Source: Serratia sp. M24T3 (GTDB lineage Bacteria > Pseudomonadota > Gammaproteobacteria > Enterobacterales > Enterobacteriaceae). From it: a DNA stretch of 64,000 nucleotides. The number at the start of each line of letters is the position of its first letter. Positions within the stretch are counted from its first letter, which is position 1. Location: assembly GCF_000257645.1 (NCBI RefSeq), contig NZ_AJHJ01000002.1:62001-126000 (forward strand). Reading direction: 5' to 3'. Below, one piece after another: positions 28,977-38,705 of the stretch. The translations under genes were made by a program, and so were the position numbers. The notes beneath the pieces are model-generated. The model had not been told where the DNA came from and did not search any database. It saw only the letters and a program-made list of their open reading frames with translations.

Positions 28977-30087
28977 GGTGAGTATCCACCGTGACAATCA
29001 CTGACATGCCGGGGCGAATTTCGCCGAGCCGCGCCTGCCCCTTGTTCAATCGAATACGCACCGGCATTCGTTGGACTATTTTGGTAAAATTGCCGGTGGC
29101 GTTGTCTGGAGGAAGTAGCGCAAACTGCGCGCCAGAGGCGGGCGCAAAGCTTTCAACCGTCCCATTGAAACGTTGGCCATCATAAGCATCTACAGTCACT
29201 TCAGCCGTTTGCCCGATGCGCATAAGGTCAATCTGCGTTTCCTTGAAATTAGCAATCACATAGACACTGTCAGGCACCACGGCCAGCAACGGCGAGCCGA
29301 CTTCTACATATTGGCCCACGCGCAAAGTTCGTTCCCCGGCAGTGCCCGCGATCGGGCTCTTAATCTGTGTACTGCCTAAATTGATGCGCGCAAGATTCAG
29401 CATCGCCTGCGCCTGCGATTGCAAAGCATCGGCTTTAACCAACTCGGCCTCCGCCGCCTGCCTGTCGCTTGCCAGCACCATCAGGGCCTGTTTGCTCATC
29501 AATACCTGTGCCTGCGCCCGAGCAAGATTGGCCGCGGTTTTATTCATCTCCGCCTTTGCTGATTCCAGCTGCTGCATACTACTGACATTCTGGCTCATCA
29601 GCCGTACTTGGCGACGCTCTTCCAATGCCGAACGTTCAGACTCTGCGCCAGCCGCCCGCACGGCTGCCCGAGCATCGTCAATACGACTTTTTTGCTGAAT
29701 TTGACGAGCCTGAAGGCTGAATATCCGCGCCTGCTGCACGCTAAGTTCTGCTGCTGCGGCCCTGACAGCGGCGGCGGCCTGACAGACCTTGGCCTGATAG
29801 TCGCGAGTATCAATTTGTGCCAACACTTCACCGGGCCTTACCTGCTGATTGTCCTCAACATTAACTTCAGTCAGATAACCGGAAATACGCGGTGCCAAAG
29901 TCACAATATCGGCGCGCACGTAGGCATCATCGGTATCGATGAGCCATCGCCCAGTGGTCCACCAATAAATGCCCCACGCCAGCACAATCAGCGCAAGTAA
30001 CACAATGGCGATAATGGTTCGAGGGCGCGGATTAGCGCGATAAGGGGAAATGGCCCGTTGCTGAACAGGGGTTGGTTGTACGGTCAT
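28969..30087 (-). CDS. HlyD/EmrA-type periplasmic adaptor
   Basis: A 372-residue membrane fusion protein: one N-terminal membrane helix (about 24-45), a split biotinyl-lipoyl domain (VEDNQQVRPGEVLAQIDTRDY and TLRVGQYVEVGSPLLAVVP), a long alanine- and glutamine-rich coiled coil between them, and a beta-barrel end. The ATG shares one base with the stop of the outer-membrane gene (TGATG), so translation is coupled. It bridges the MFS pump and the outer-membrane channel. Confidence 0.9.
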   Translation of the reverse strand: MTVQPTPVQQRAISPYRANPRPRTIIAIVLLALIVLAWGIYWWTTGRWLIDTDDAYVRADIVTLAPRISGYLTEVNVEDNQQVRPGEVLAQIDTRDYQAKVCQAAAAVRAAAAELSVQQARIFSLQARQIQQKSRIDDARAAVRAAGAESERSALEERRQVRLMSQNVSSMQQLESAKAEMNKTAANLARAQAQVLMSKQALMVLASDRQAAEAELVKADALQSQAQAMLNLARINLGSTQIKSPIAGTAGERTLRVGQYVEVGSPLLAVVPDSVYVIANFKETQIDLMRIGQTAEVTVDAYDGQRFNGTVESFAPASGAQFALLPPDNATGNFTKIVQRMPVRIRLNKGQARLGEIRPGMSVIVTVDTHHG

Positions 30088-31559
30088 CAAAGATTTTCTC
30101 GTTTGGCAATAAGGGGAAACTGGGGATTAGCGCGTTGCGGTATTGGCAATACCACGGCAGGAGCCTGTTGCCAGCCACCGCCGAGGGCTTTGAACAGCGA
30201 TATCTGAGCATCAATGACCTGCGCATTAACCTGCGCCAGCTGGCTTTGCACGGCGATATCGCTACGCTGCGCGTCTAGATAGTCCAAAGCCGTGGTCGCC
30301 CCGGCTTGCCATGAATATTGGGCAAGCTGCAATGTCTGCTGACTGTTTTTATCGGCTTGAGTTAGCGCCTGCTGCTGTTGCTGAATTGCGTCGTAATTCG
30401 AGAGATTCTGCTGCACCTCTTTTAAAGCGCCAAGCATCGTGCCGTCGAAGTTGGCCAGCGCTGCGCTTTCCCGCGCGCCAGCCTGAGCAATGCGCGCCCT
30501 GGCCTGGCTGATATTAGGAAACGACCACGAGACCAGCGGCCCGATGCTCCAAACAGAAGCACCGCTTTTATCCCAACCATCGGGCTGAGGAGCGGAACTC
30601 AACACGCTGCTACCCAACGAGATACGCGGATAAAGGTCGGCCGTCGCAACGCCAATTCTTGCTGTAGCGGCAATCAGCTGCTGCTGAGCCTGTAAGACGT
30701 CAGGCCGTCGGCTTAACATCGCCATACCATTGGTTGCCTGCACCGCAGAGTGAGCCAACTCCGGTGGCGATTGACAGTCTGTGGCTGCCTGTGGGGGATC
30801 GTCGGGCAAACGCCCCATTAACACTGCCAGCTCCGCCAGCGTATTGCGTCGCGCAGCCTGCAAAAGCGGCAAACTGGCTCGGGTTTGCTCAACCTGTGCC
30901 TGAGCTCGCACCACGTCGAGGGTGACACCGGCCCCGGACTGACGCAGCCTTTCAGCGATTTGCTGCCCGTGCTCGGCCATTTCCAGCGAACTCTGCGCTA
31001 TGCCGATTTGCTGCGCGTAGCTACACGCATCTAGCCAGGCCCGCGAGGTCTCGGCAGCCACCACCACGCGGAGGCCATCCTCTGCCGCCTGCGCCGACTG
31101 TGCGTCCGCCTCGGCGGCCCGGCTCAGGGAGTGCAGACGACCGAAAAGATCGACTTCCCACTGCAGGTCAATCCCGATTCCGTAACGCGAGCCGGTGCGA
31201 ATGCCGCTCTGCTGCCGGGCCGCTGCGATTTGGTCATTGATTGTGCTGCCGTAGCCCGCGTTGGCAAAAAACGTCGTGCCGGGCAATCGCTCAGCATCTG
31301 TCTCATTAAGCACTGCGCGAGCCTCAAGCAATTTTGCGGCAGCCACGCGCAGACTGCGGTTGTTGCTTAAAGCCTGCTCTACCGCCAGATTTAAATTGGA
31401 GTCTTGATACAGCTGCCACCATCGATCCGCCAAGGCAGATACCGGCGGCCTGAGGGCATTGAGTGTGACCGTTGCCTGCGGCGGCTGGTCAGGGCCTACG
31501 CTACAACTAGAAGATATTAAAGGGATTAAGGCTGCCAGTAGCCTTGTGTTGTTAGACAT
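30087..31559 (-). CDS. Outer-membrane efflux channel, NodT/TolC family
   Basis: A 490-residue outer-membrane factor and first gene of the efflux operon. After a short signal (LLAALIPLISSSC) a cysteine at about residue 19 suggests a lipoprotein, though SSSC is not an ideal lipobox. Two long alpha-helical OEP repeats follow, with WWQLYQDSNLNLAVEQALSNNRSL near the start and GLVS-like text in the middle (IGPLVSWSFPNI). I start at the ATG ending at 31559, eight bases after GAG; a GTG three codons earlier is possible. It gives the pump its own exit duct instead of shared TolC. Confidence 0.88.
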   Translation of the reverse strand: MSNNTRLLAALIPLISSSCSVGPDQPPQATVTLNALRPPVSALADRWWQLYQDSNLNLAVEQALSNNRSLRVAAAKLLEARAVLNETDAERLPGTTFFANAGYGSTINDQIAAARQQSGIRTGSRYGIGIDLQWEVDLFGRLHSLSRAAEADAQSAQAAEDGLRVVVAAETSRAWLDACSYAQQIGIAQSSLEMAEHGQQIAERLRQSGAGVTLDVVRAQAQVEQTRASLPLLQAARRNTLAELAVLMGRLPDDPPQAATDCQSPPELAHSAVQATNGMAMLSRRPDVLQAQQQLIAATARIGVATADLYPRISLGSSVLSSAPQPDGWDKSGASVWSIGPLVSWSFPNISQARARIAQAGARESAALANFDGTMLGALKEVQQNLSNYDAIQQQQQALTQADKNSQQTLQLAQYSWQAGATTALDYLDAQRSDIAVQSQLAQVNAQVIDAQISLFKALGGGWQQAPAVVLPIPQRANPQFPLIAKRENL

Positions 31560-31773
31560 GAAAAGCACTCGCTAGTGAGAATGCGTCTAGATTAATGATT
31601 AAACAATTGGCTTTATGTCGAGAATTCGACTTTCATTGTCTCTAAATGGACATATTGATAAGGCAGGCTAATCGAAGCATCATCAAGGGCTTATCAATGA
31701 GAACTTATTGACGCCTATCGACATAATGCAAACATGCCAGTCTGACTGCCCTTCAGCAAATTAAGGAATTGAT

Positions 31774-32208
31774 ATGGAAATTGATTATCGGAAAATAAAT
31801 CCTGAACAAATGGCCCAACTCTTTCCTATATTCGAAAAATACATGCGCGGGATAATCGAAAATTCAGTAGGTTGGGATGAGGATTTTCAGAAAGAAGAGT
31901 TTAGCTCGAAACTAAAACCAGAATGGTTTCGCTGGGTTTATGTCAATGGACAACAGGCCGGCTTGATATGTGTTCAGCAAAAACCCACCGAAATGTATCT
32001 TTATCTAATTATTTTATTTGAAGAATTTCAGGGTAAAGGACTGGCCAGGGCATTGATGCTCAATCTTAAGAGCAGCGCCGAAAGACAAAATCTCAATCTT
32101 GCGTGGTCATGTCTGAGCAATAACAAAAAGGCTTTGAGACTTTATGATTCAATGCCCAATGTCAGCAGGCGCACAGAGGGATTGTTCTATCGCTACGTTT
32201 GGCGCTAG
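31774..32208 (+). CDS. GNAT-family N-acetyltransferase
   Basis: A 144-residue acetyltransferase. The acetyl-CoA site reads FQGKGLARALM (about residues 88-98), followed by SNNKKALRLYDSM, the usual beta-6 and helix motif. It starts behind AAGGAATTG. Its last four bases overlap the end of the convergent AraC gene. The acceptor is unknown. Confidence 0.82.
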   Translation: MEIDYRKINPEQMAQLFPIFEKYMRGIIENSVGWDEDFQKEEFSSKLKPEWFRWVYVNGQQAGLICVQQKPTEMYLYLIILFEEFQGKGLARALMLNLKSSAERQNLNLAWSCLSNNKKALRLYDSMPNVSRRTEGLFYRYVWR

Positions 32209-33107
32209 AGATTAATACTTTGCGCGTAATGGGCCGGAGGAATGCCCACGTAGCGAGTAAACGCCACGCTGAATGCGCTGGCTGAACCATAACCGACGCG
32301 CTCGGCAACCTCGGCGACGTTGCCCTCTTTGTACTGCAACATTTTTTTGGCGAGCGCCATTCGCCAGGCCAAAAGGTATTCTATCGGCGCTACCCCGGTG
32401 GCCATCCTAAATCTCTCGAAGAAGGTTGAACGAGACAGAGCCGCCTCTTTAGCCAACAACTCCACGGTCCATTTTTTTGCTGGAGCTTTATGGATTTGCC
32501 TGATGGCGGCGGCAAGACGCTCATCAGCAAGCCCGCGCAATAATCCTGCAGACGTGGCGATGGCGCTAGAAGATCTCAGCGCCTCGATAAGCATAACTTC
32601 AAGCAGTCGCGGCAAAATAACTTCTCGCGCCGGGCGTTTGTCGCGTGTCTCGTCCACAATCAGTTGCACCAGCGTAGACAGCCTGTTTTCTCCTCGAGCA
32701 AGCAGCAGCTGCGGTAAAAGCGAGACCAGTAGCGCGGCGTCGGGCGAAGCAAAATGAATGTGCCCGAGCAACACTTCAACTTCAGCTTTGCCCTCCTGCC
32801 TGCCCAGCCTGAAAACGCCTTCGGAGATCATTACTGGTAAAGTATTGAAATGAATAGACTCAGAAGGCGGCAAGCTCGACATACTGAAATCCCAGGCATC
32901 GGGAATCAGCACGAAATCGCCTTTCTGCAAGATCAGCGAAGGTTGGTTTAGGACCTCCAGACAGCAGCTGCCTTCGAGTATCACACAGTAAAACGGCCTG
33001 CCGGTTTCTGTACGATGCGCACGCCAAGTTCCCGCCGCGCTGACCTGCTTTGAAAAAGAAGCCTGCCGTTGAAGGAGGGTGACAACTTCGGCTAAAGGAT
33101 CGCTCAT
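32205..33107 (-). CDS. AraC-family regulator (cupin_6 type)
   Basis: A 300-residue regulator. The N-terminal cupin-like domain contains PFYCVILEGSCCLEV and LQKGDFVLIPDAWDF. The C-terminal HTH pair contains LAKEAALSRSTFFERFRMATGVAPIEYLLAWRMALAKKML and VAERVGYGSASAFSVAFTRYVGIPP. I start it at the ATG ending at 33107 (AGGAG seven bases away) instead of the frame's first start at 33143. It is divergent from an SDR gene, 97 bases apart, which is its likely target. Confidence 0.9.
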   Translation of the reverse strand: MSDPLAEVVTLLQRQASFSKQVSAAGTWRAHRTETGRPFYCVILEGSCCLEVLNQPSLILQKGDFVLIPDAWDFSMSSLPPSESIHFNTLPVMISEGVFRLGRQEGKAEVEVLLGHIHFASPDAALLVSLLPQLLLARGENRLSTLVQLIVDETRDKRPAREVILPRLLEVMLIEALRSSSAIATSAGLLRGLADERLAAAIRQIHKAPAKKWTVELLAKEAALSRSTFFERFRMATGVAPIEYLLAWRMALAKKMLQYKEGNVAEVAERVGYGSASAFSVAFTRYVGIPPAHYAQSINL

Positions 33108-33204
33108 AACTGGACTCCTGCTAATGATAACCGGACTTAGCATTATATTAAGTACAGATTGAGAAGACTATAGTTATCTCCTTACTTACTTTCCAGGAGT
33201 GATT

Positions 33205-33954
33205 ATGAAAACTGTATTAATTACCGGATGTTCATCAGGATTTGGATTGGAAACAGCACGTTACTTCCTCGAACGCGATTGGAAAGTCATTGCCACCATG
33301 CGAACACCGCGTGAAGATTTGCTGCCTTCTTCAGACAATCTGCGTATCTTGCCGCTGGATGTAACTAATGCGCAAAGCATTGAAAATGTTGTTAAAGAAG
33401 CGGGTGAGATTGATGTTTTGGTGAACAATGCCGGGATAGGGATTTTGAGCGCATTAGAAGGTACGTCAATGGATGTCGTGTTTGATATTTTCAACACCAA
33501 TACCTTTGGCACCATTGCGCTAACACGGGCATTTATTCCCCAATTTACACAGCGAAAATCCGGCGTGGTGATTAATGTTACCTCAACCGTAACGCTAAAA
33601 TCTTTGCCGTTACTTTCGGTCTACACCGCCAGCAAAGCGGCCGTAAATGCCTTCACCGAGTCTTTAGCACTGGAACTCGCCCCGTTTAATGTACGGGTTA
33701 ATCTGGTGCTGCCAGGCATGGCCCCGCAAACCGCATTCGGTGAAAATGCGCAATCGCGAATGCAGGATGTTTTCCCGGGTGATTATGCTGAATACGCGCA
33801 AAATATCTTCGCCAGCATGCTTAAAACCGAGGTAATAACTCATGCCGTTGATGTCGCCGAGGCAATTTGGCGAGCGGCCAACGACGACTCTGCCCCTATG
33901 CGAATCCCGGCCGGTGCCGACGCCGTTGCTCTCGCAGCATTAGTCTCTGCTTGA
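33205..33954 (+). CDS. SDR-family oxidoreductase
   Basis: A 249-residue short-chain dehydrogenase with intact motifs: TGCSSGFGLETA at the cofactor turn, LDVTN, NNAGIG, NVTSTVT with the catalytic serine, YTASKAAVNAF, and LPGMAPQTAF. The ATG at 33205 lies five bases after AGGAG; a GTG two codons earlier is not needed. It is divergent from the AraC regulator. Substrate unknown. Confidence 0.9.
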   Translation: MKTVLITGCSSGFGLETARYFLERDWKVIATMRTPREDLLPSSDNLRILPLDVTNAQSIENVVKEAGEIDVLVNNAGIGILSALEGTSMDVVFDIFNTNTFGTIALTRAFIPQFTQRKSGVVINVTSTVTLKSLPLLSVYTASKAAVNAFTESLALELAPFNVRVNLVLPGMAPQTAFGENAQSRMQDVFPGDYAEYAQNIFASMLKTEVITHAVDVAEAIWRAANDDSAPMRIPAGADAVALAALVSA

Positions 33955-34490
33955 AATCGAAGTCGATAGGAGTATTAAGATATTGCAAAGTATGAGGCTT
34001 AAAAGTAGCCAAGCTTGCGTTGCTTTAAATTTCTGATATTCAAGATCGACGGTGAATCAAAAATTAAAACTTGCGGCGGTGGAAGCTTGTACCGCCGCCC
34101 TTCCAGATTGTTTACCTTATCCTCCTTTATATAGCGCAATACAGAACCCAATCAATTTTATAAAAATCATTTACAGCTCTCTTAACCAAAATTAATTAAA
34201 CCGAGTGAGTTGCATATCTATAACGCTCATAAATACTCCAATCTTAACACCTGTAAAATAATAATATTTATTTTCAGCCAAGTGAGATCTACAGTACAAA
34301 ATAGCAAATAATAAATAATAACCGTTGGCACCACTGACAGCCTATCGCTACAATCCGCACCAGCCCCCAAAGATTTAACACTCTGATAATTAATCAATCA
34401 GTTACTAACGCTTTTTAGAGGTGTGATCTTTTTTTGTCTGCTATCAAAAAAACCAAGGCTGACTCTTTTCATTTTAAAAAGGGATGAACA
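33955..34490. other. AT-rich intergenic stretch with one strong hairpin
   Basis: About 536 bases with no supported gene. The one distinct feature is a perfect 8-bp GC stem at 34073-34098, listed separately. The right end carries the promoter region of the damaged TonB receptor gene, with a weak GGGATG ahead of its start. Confidence 0.5.
34073..34098 (-). terminator. Isolated GC hairpin, terminator-like on the minus strand
   Basis: GCGGCGGT and ACCGCCGC form a perfect 8-bp stem with a 10-base loop. On the minus strand AAGTTTTAATTTTT follows, which is terminator-like. No minus-strand gene is known to end here. Confidence 0.35.
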
Positions 34491-36533
34491 ATGAAAAGTT
34501 ATTTATTTAAATTATCATTAATAAGCACGGCAGTGATATTATCACCTCAGTCTTTGGCTGCTATTAATTTGCCGGATAAAGAGCGCGACATTGATAATGA
34601 TGAACAGGTAATTACCGTAGTGTCACCGTTAGTCTCTCCATTAAAAATCATCACCTCAACCAAGACGCCACGCCAGCCAGTTCCGGCCAGTGACGGATCC
34701 GACTATTTAAAAACGGTGCCCGGATTCGCTCAAATTCGTAATGGTGGCACTAATGGCGATCCGGTATTTCGAGGCATGTTTGGCTCACGATTGAGGATTA
34801 TCACCAACGACAGTGAAATGCCTGGTGCTTGCCCGTCGCGCATGGATGCTCCTACTTCTTACATAGCACCAGAAAATTTTGATCTGTTAAAGCTAATAAA
34901 GGGGCCGCAAACCGTGCTGTGGGGACCAGGAAACTCCGCCGGAACGCTAAGATTCGAACGAGAAACGCCGCAGTTTTCAAACGCGGGTATTCAGGGTAAC
35001 GCCAGCGTGCTGGCAGGTACAGCTCATCGCAGCGACAAAAATGCCGACATTAGTCTGGGCAATGAGAGCGGCTATCTACGCTTGACCGGCAACACTTCAC
35101 GTTCAAATGATTATAAAGACGGCAGCGGCGAGTGAGTTCCCTCGCGCTGGAACAAATGGAATGCTGATGTCACCGTGGGCTGGACGCCGAACAGCGACAC
35201 CCTTTTAGAAATAGCGGCAGGCAGAGGCAATGGTCAGGCGCGTTACGCTGGCCGTGGCATGGATGGCTCGCAGTTCAAGCGAGAGAGCCTCTCGGCGCGC
35301 TTTGAGAAAACCAATATCGGCAAAGTTTTTCAGCGTTTTGAGGCCAGCATTTACTCAAATTATGCCGATCACATTATGGACAACTACAGCCTGCGCAGGC
35401 CCGCACCTCCCGCCGTTAATCATCCAATGCCCCACCCTATGCCACATTCCATGTCACCCAAAATGAACATGCCAATGAAAATGCAGCTGGATCGTCGAAC
35501 CCTTGGTGGCCGAGGAATGGCAACCTGGCAATGGTCTGATTTCAAACTTGAGGACGGTGCCGATGCGCAAATCAGCACTCATCGTAGCAAGCAGAAAACC
35601 GGCTGGGTGACTGATGCCAAATTCTATGACTATGGCCTGTTCAGCGAACTCACCTGGACAGCAACGTCGCAAAGCCAGCTCATCAGCGGAGCGAGATACG
35701 ATCGCGCGACGGCAGACAATCATTCGCCTAAAGGCCAGCCAAGGAGGCAATCGGCATTACCCGCTGGCTTTATACGCCTTGAGCATCGGCTGCCAGCGCT
35801 GCCATTAATGGTCTATGCCGGTGTCGGTTATACCGAACGTTTCCCCGATTACTGGGAGCTGTTTTCGCCGACCTATGGTGCAAACGACCATTCCAGCGCC
35901 TTCGATTCCGTTAAAACCGAGAAAACGACTCAGCTGGATATTGGGGTAATGTTTTCGGGCAAGCAGGTTGAGGGCTGGATATCAGCCTATGTTGGGCAGG
36001 TTAATGACTTTATTCTGTTTAACTATGACCTAAAGAACCTGCGAGTTAGCCAGGCGGAAAACGTTAATGCGGCCATCGCCGGGGGTGAGGTCGGCGCTCG
36101 CTATAGCTTTACAGAAAACCTCTCAACCGAGGTTAGCGTCGCGTATGCCTGGGGAGAAAACAGATCCACGCACAGGGCGCTGCCGCAAATGCCACCTCTG
36201 GATGCACGGTTAGGACTGGTCTGGCAGCAAGGTGCATGGAGCACCAGCGGACTGATCAGAATGGTCAGCCCCCAGCACCGTATCTCGGTTAATCAGGGCA
36301 ATGTGGTGGGCAAAGATTTTAGATCGAGTACAGGGTTTGCAATTTTTTCAATCAACGGCGCATACGAGTTTGATAGGCAAATAAAATTCAGCGCCGGCAT
36401 CGATAATATCTTTAACCGAACCTACAGCGAGCACCTTAATCTTGCCGGTAACAGCAGCTTTGGTTATTCATCAAACACGCCGATTAATGAGCCGGGTCGT
36501 GTAGGTTGGTTAAAGCTTAACGTGGAATTTTAG
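34491..36533 (+). pseudogene. TonB-dependent copper-type receptor with one in-frame TGA
   Basis: An outer-membrane receptor of about 680 codons, similar to the TonB-copper (OprC-like) family. A signal peptide leads to a TonB-box-like EQVITVVSP, the plug with DPVFRGMFGSRLRI, CPSRMDAPTSYIAPENFD and KGPQTVLWGPGNSAGTLRFER, then the barrel to a terminal aromatic strand (GWLKLNVEF). A Met/His-rich stretch (HPMPHPMPHSM, then MNMPMKM) fits copper binding. A TGA at 35133-35135, after DYKDGSGE, interrupts an otherwise open frame; VPSRWNKWNADVTVGWTP follows in the same frame. CGA to TGA is one change. The 214-residue front part holds the plug only, so uptake is probably lost unless the stop is read through or is an error. 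Confidence 0.82.
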
Positions 36534-38357
36534 TTAATCAGGCAAAGGTAATTGAGAGACTAAATGGGCGGCGCAAATCACCGTTAAATGGCTAAGCCCT
36601 TGCGGCATGTTACCGACACACTTCTTGGTGTGTACGTTATACATCTCGCCCATAATCCCGGCGCTTTTGCCACCACTTAACGTTTCGAGCAACGTTTCCA
36701 GCGTCGTTTCTGCCTCATCTTGTTCACCCAGGGTGGCCAGTGCAGAGGCCATCCAGAAAGCACAGGCGATAAAAGTATTTTCCTCTTTATCAACCCCGGA
36801 ATAGCGGTAAATCATTTTGCTGTCGGTGCCCAACTCTTTCTGAATCGCCCGCAGGGTACTGAGCATTCTTTGCGGCGATACTTCTTTGCCGTACTGATGC
36901 ATCAGCGCCACGGAGGCATCAAGACCCGCAGAACCGGCCCAGAAAGTATAACTTTGGCGTTCTTCGGACCAGCAGTAAGTTTCGATCCAGTCGCGGATCC
37001 GGTCTCGTTCGCGCTCCCAGCGTCCAACCCACGTGGGTTCGATATGTTTGCCATTGGTCAGCTTTACGGCCTGATTCAATGCCAGCCAGCAACCCATCTT
37101 AGACTGCGTATAATGTTGGGATTCCGGAAGTTCCCAGATACCCGAATCCACCTGACGCCAACTGTCGGCGCAGTGGTTGGCTAACTGACCAAGCAGGCGC
37201 GAGGTTTCAAGATCCAACACGTGGCCTGCCTCGATAAACAGCACGGCAGTATCGAGCAAATCACCGTAATTGCTGAGTTGAAGTTGGGTGGCGGCATTGT
37301 TGCCCAATCTGACCGGCTGCTCTCCGCGATATCCTTGTACCGGGATCATTTTCTCGTCAGGAACGGTTCCTCCATCGAGTTTAAAGCAGGTGCGCATTTC
37401 GCCACCGTTGGCGTTTAATGCGTCAGCCAACCAGGAAAAAGCAGCCTGACAGTCATCCAGTGCTCCGATGTAAAGGAAAGATTTAATGATCATGCAGGCA
37501 TCGCGCACCCAGGCAAACCGGTAGTCGTAATTTTTACCGCTGCCAATACCTTCCGGCAGGCTGCTGGTTGCCGCCGCGGCAAGTGCGCCAGAAGGTGAGT
37601 ACCACAAAAATTTTAGCGCCAGCGCCGAACGCAATACGTGTGACTTGTATTTGCCTTCATAGTGCAGATTATCAACCCAGTCTTTCCAGGCGATATCGCT
37701 GGTTTCGATATGTTTGTCGATACGTTCCAGCGAGGGCACTGCCAGCGGTTTGTTTTCAGTTACCAGTAAAGCGGCCAGATGACGTTCACCTGCCTTAACA
37801 ATAAAGCTGGCATCGGCCCCATCATCACGACATGAAGAGAATTCGACCTCATCGCGCACACGCAGCATTAACATCAGCTTGCCCACGTGCCAGGTATTTC
37901 CCTGCGAAGTGTCAAGCCTCCAGGGAGTTCGCGTGTCGGCAGCAGTCCCAATTCGCAGATGCAGGGCCACAGAAACCGAACCTTCAAGCCCCTCGATACG
38001 GCGGGCGAATTCGTTCCACGGCAGTCGCCCCGCCAAGGTGCTGTTAATCGATTCAGTTACTCTAATTCGACCATTGGCGGTTTCATAAATTGTTTCCAGC
38101 ACATTGCTGTTCTCACGATATTGGCGCGACATACGATAAGGTTTATCGGGGACTATTTGAAAATACCCCCCTTTTTCTGCATCCAGCAATCGGTCAAACA
38201 ATGGCGGTGAATCAAGGTGGGGCACACACCACCAGTCTGCGGAGCCGTCGGGTGCCAGCATTGAAACGGTGCGGCCTTCGCCAACAGCGGCATAATCGCC
38301 GAGACTGCAGAACCCGCCACTGTCACGGGGTTCACTCGGATAGTTTTGATTGGTCAC
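36534..38357 (-). CDS. Glycoside hydrolase family 15 (glucoamylase-like) protein
   Basis: A 607-residue protein. Features: the N-terminal beta domain start GDYAAVGEGRTVSMLAPDGSADWWCVPHLDSPPLFDRLLD; the (alpha/alpha)6 barrel with FAWVRDACM; and GIWELPESQHYTQSKMGCWLALNQAV, holding the candidate catalytic glutamate. Bacterial members include glucoamylases and trehalases, so the substrate is not fixed. The GTG start ending at 38357 follows GAGGG at eight bases. It has no signal peptide, so the enzyme is cytoplasmic. It converges with the TonB receptor, whose stop is immediately next to its own. Confidence 0.9.
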   Translation of the reverse strand: MTNQNYPSEPRDSGGFCSLGDYAAVGEGRTVSMLAPDGSADWWCVPHLDSPPLFDRLLDAEKGGYFQIVPDKPYRMSRQYRENSNVLETIYETANGRIRVTESINSTLAGRLPWNEFARRIEGLEGSVSVALHLRIGTAADTRTPWRLDTSQGNTWHVGKLMLMLRVRDEVEFSSCRDDGADASFIVKAGERHLAALLVTENKPLAVPSLERIDKHIETSDIAWKDWVDNLHYEGKYKSHVLRSALALKFLWYSPSGALAAAATSSLPEGIGSGKNYDYRFAWVRDACMIIKSFLYIGALDDCQAAFSWLADALNANGGEMRTCFKLDGGTVPDEKMIPVQGYRGEQPVRLGNNAATQLQLSNYGDLLDTAVLFIEAGHVLDLETSRLLGQLANHCADSWRQVDSGIWELPESQHYTQSKMGCWLALNQAVKLTNGKHIEPTWVGRWERERDRIRDWIETYCWSEERQSYTFWAGSAGLDASVALMHQYGKEVSPQRMLSTLRAIQKELGTDSKMIYRYSGVDKEENTFIACAFWMASALATLGEQDEAETTLETLLETLSGGKSAGIMGEMYNVHTKKCVGNMPQGLSHLTVICAAHLVSQLPLPD

Positions 38358-38705
38358 GCTGTTTTCCCTCAGACAAGAATTTAAGTATCAAACTGTAAGT
38401 TGAAGCAAACCCAAAAAGTCCTTCTACTTAACTTAAGCCTAGCATCTGATTGAATAAAAACTTGAATGGGCAGAATTTCATCATCCGCAAACTTAAAATT
38501 AACAAATTAACAACATGGTAGAAATCCAAGGCCAAAAGCGACTAGAATAGCTTTTTTAGGTTCCAGGTAGTTTTCACACGACGACAGACGGATATGTTGG
38601 AAGGCAAACGCATAGCGCAGCCCACTGAATCCATTCAGGTGGTAAGTCGCCCTAACCTGGCCCTGTTTGAAGAGTTTCCCCTTTACCAGAAAAGAGAAAG
38701 TTACT
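38358..38705. other. Intergenic region between divergent genes
   Basis: It should hold promoters for the GH15 gene and the isocitrate dehydrogenase gene. A weak stem AAAAGC/GCTTTT with six T lies at 38534-38557. No gene is supported. Confidence 0.4.

Noticed and set aside
35133-35135. Selenocysteine or programmed readthrough at the TGA of the TonB receptor
   Set aside because: The family does not use selenocysteine and no stem-loop of the right kind is apparent just downstream; a nonsense change is simpler.
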